Assembly (NCBI RefSeq): GCF_050485565.1
Contig: NZ_JBJHBQ010000013.1
Span: 1-62,686, forward strand
Direction of reading: 5' to 3'
Length of the DNA stretch: 62,686 nucleotides
Origin: Glycocaulis sp050485565
GTDB lineage: Bacteria; Pseudomonadota; Alphaproteobacteria; Caulobacterales; Maricaulaceae
Shown: piece after piece, positions 61,999 through 62,686 of the stretch
How positions within the stretch are numbered: the first letter of the stretch is position 1
Layout: every line of letters begins with the position of its first letter
Translations under genes and position numbers: made by a program
Notes under the pieces: model-generated
Database searches by the model: none
What the model saw: the letters and a program-made list of their open reading frames with translations, nothing else
What the model was told of the DNA's origin: nothing

Positions 61999-62482
61999 GG
62001 CCGCCCCCTCCGTTGAGACTCGCGGGGTGCTCGCGGCGCGGTGACCGCACCTGTTCAGGTATGTCGGAACGGAGGTCTTCAGCGAGGTCTGTGATATGAG
62101 CTGCCAACGCCGCGCGTTGTTCAGATGACAACGACGCCGCTGCGTAAAGCAACTCGGCATAGGCAATATCGAGCTCTCGAATGGAGCCGGGGTCAACGGG
62201 CACAAATGAAGTGATGGGCACGCTCAAAATGCGCGCAATCTCCACCGCTTCTGGAAAGCTCGGATCGACGCCATCATAAATCTGCATGAGACGTGCAAGT
62301 CCCAGGAACTCGATCAGCTCCTGCTCGGCCGAGAGTCCGCGGTGCGACGCAATAAGCTGAACGCTCGCCCCGAAACTGGGCAACGAGAATTTTCTGGTTA
62401 CCTCTTCGCCCCGTCCGGCCAAAATCCCAACCCGGTCAACTGCCCCGTCAGAATCAATCATGTGTAGCAATTCGCCTCTCAC
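61991..62482 (-). CDS. 163-residue protein, first gene of the TIR-like operon
   Basis: Function unknown. The middle resembles a degenerate Xre-type HTH ('EQELIEFLGLARLMQIYDGVDPSFPEAVEIARILSVPITSFVPV' spans the region, about 52-96); its 'AVEIARILSVPITSF' parallels 'LARALGVPVGYF' of the Xre regulator at the other end of the operon. The C-terminal part is helical ('ELLYAAASLSSEQRAALAAHI'). Its last 8 bp overlap the start of the TIR-like gene. An ATG seven codons downstream is also possible. Confidence 0.65.
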   Translation of the reverse strand: MRGELLHMIDSDGAVDRVGILAGRGEEVTRKFSLPSFGASVQLIASHRGLSAEQELIEFLGLARLMQIYDGVDPSFPEAVEIARILSVPITSFVPVDPGSIRELDIAYAELLYAAASLSSEQRAALAAHITDLAEDLRSDIPEQVRSPRREHPASLNGGGGHE

Positions 62483-62686
62483 GCAACCCTTGAAGCTTAT
62501 TTTGCATCTTATGCGAGCATATGACAGGAAAACACGCGACAGGTAAAGGGCTGCACCTTGGCCATCCCGTCATGCAAAGGGGCTTACGGAGTAGCGCTTG
62601 AGCGTCCATGCTGGCTGGGCAGGTTTCGCCGCGTCTGGTTTTAGGGGGGCAACCTGTCTTGAGGGGGTGGTGGTTTGCTCATCATT
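62483..62686. promoter_or_regulatory. Presumed promoter region of the TIR-like operon
   Basis: This terminal stretch is AT-rich near the gene and contains interleaved dyads GCAT-CTT-ATGC-GA-GCAT (62504-62520), a possible operator for the operon's Xre protein. The last 60 bases are G/T-rich (TTTTAGGGGGGCAACC, GGGGGTGGTGG) and hold no gene that I can see before the window ends. Confidence 0.35.

Overview
The window is chromosomal DNA of a GC-rich alphaproteobacterium. The tig-clpP-clpX-lon and clpS-clpA layouts, the tdh/kbl pair, the spinster-type MFS plus TonB-receptor locus and the DUF6538-like integrase suggest the Hyphomonadaceae/Maricaulales or near relatives. This placement is an inference from gene content and order; no rRNA gene is present.

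Layout. 0-9.2 kb (minus strand): protein quality control (trigger factor, ClpP, ClpX, Lon), with three tandem paralogous lipoprotein genes between clpX and lon. 9.6-22.5 kb: housekeeping (tRNA-Leu, a TPMT-like methyltransferase, a nitroreductase, the threonine-degradation genes tdh and kbl separated by an AT-rich membrane-protein gene, clpA/clpS, tRNA-Lys, small envelope proteins, tgt and an acyl-CoA carboxylase beta-type subunit). 23.6-34.4 kb: an exopolysaccharide cluster with a Tat-type glycosidase-like protein, a FemAB-like acyltransferase, a flippase, two GT2 glycosyltransferases, a polysaccharide deacetylase, an O-antigen ligase/polymerase, a pseudo-tyrosine-kinase-like P-loop protein, a Wzc/Wzz-like protein and a Wza-like export lipoprotein. 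34.4-50.5 kb: assorted metabolism (GST, 2OG-Fe(II) oxygenase, DJ-1-like protein, MFS, TonB receptor with divergent TetR, two alpha/beta hydrolases, Mrp) and envelope proteins.

At 50.6 kb a tRNA-Ser gene is followed by a tyrosine integrase, and an accessory island runs from there at least to the window end. It holds mobilisation remnants, a non-coding stretch packed with perfect hairpins, a complete QatABCD anti-phage system (54.3-58.9 kb), and on the opposite strand a four-gene operon built around a TIR-like/transmembrane/TPR-like protein with an Xre regulator (59.1-62.5 kb). I do not recognise this last operon as a described system, and it is the best candidate here for something new.

Dispersed palindromic repeats fill most larger intergenic gaps between 9.3 and 36.4 kb. 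Two enzymes, Tdh and Tgt, have lost structural zinc ligands that are normally conserved. No CRISPR array, rRNA operon or intact insertion sequence was seen.
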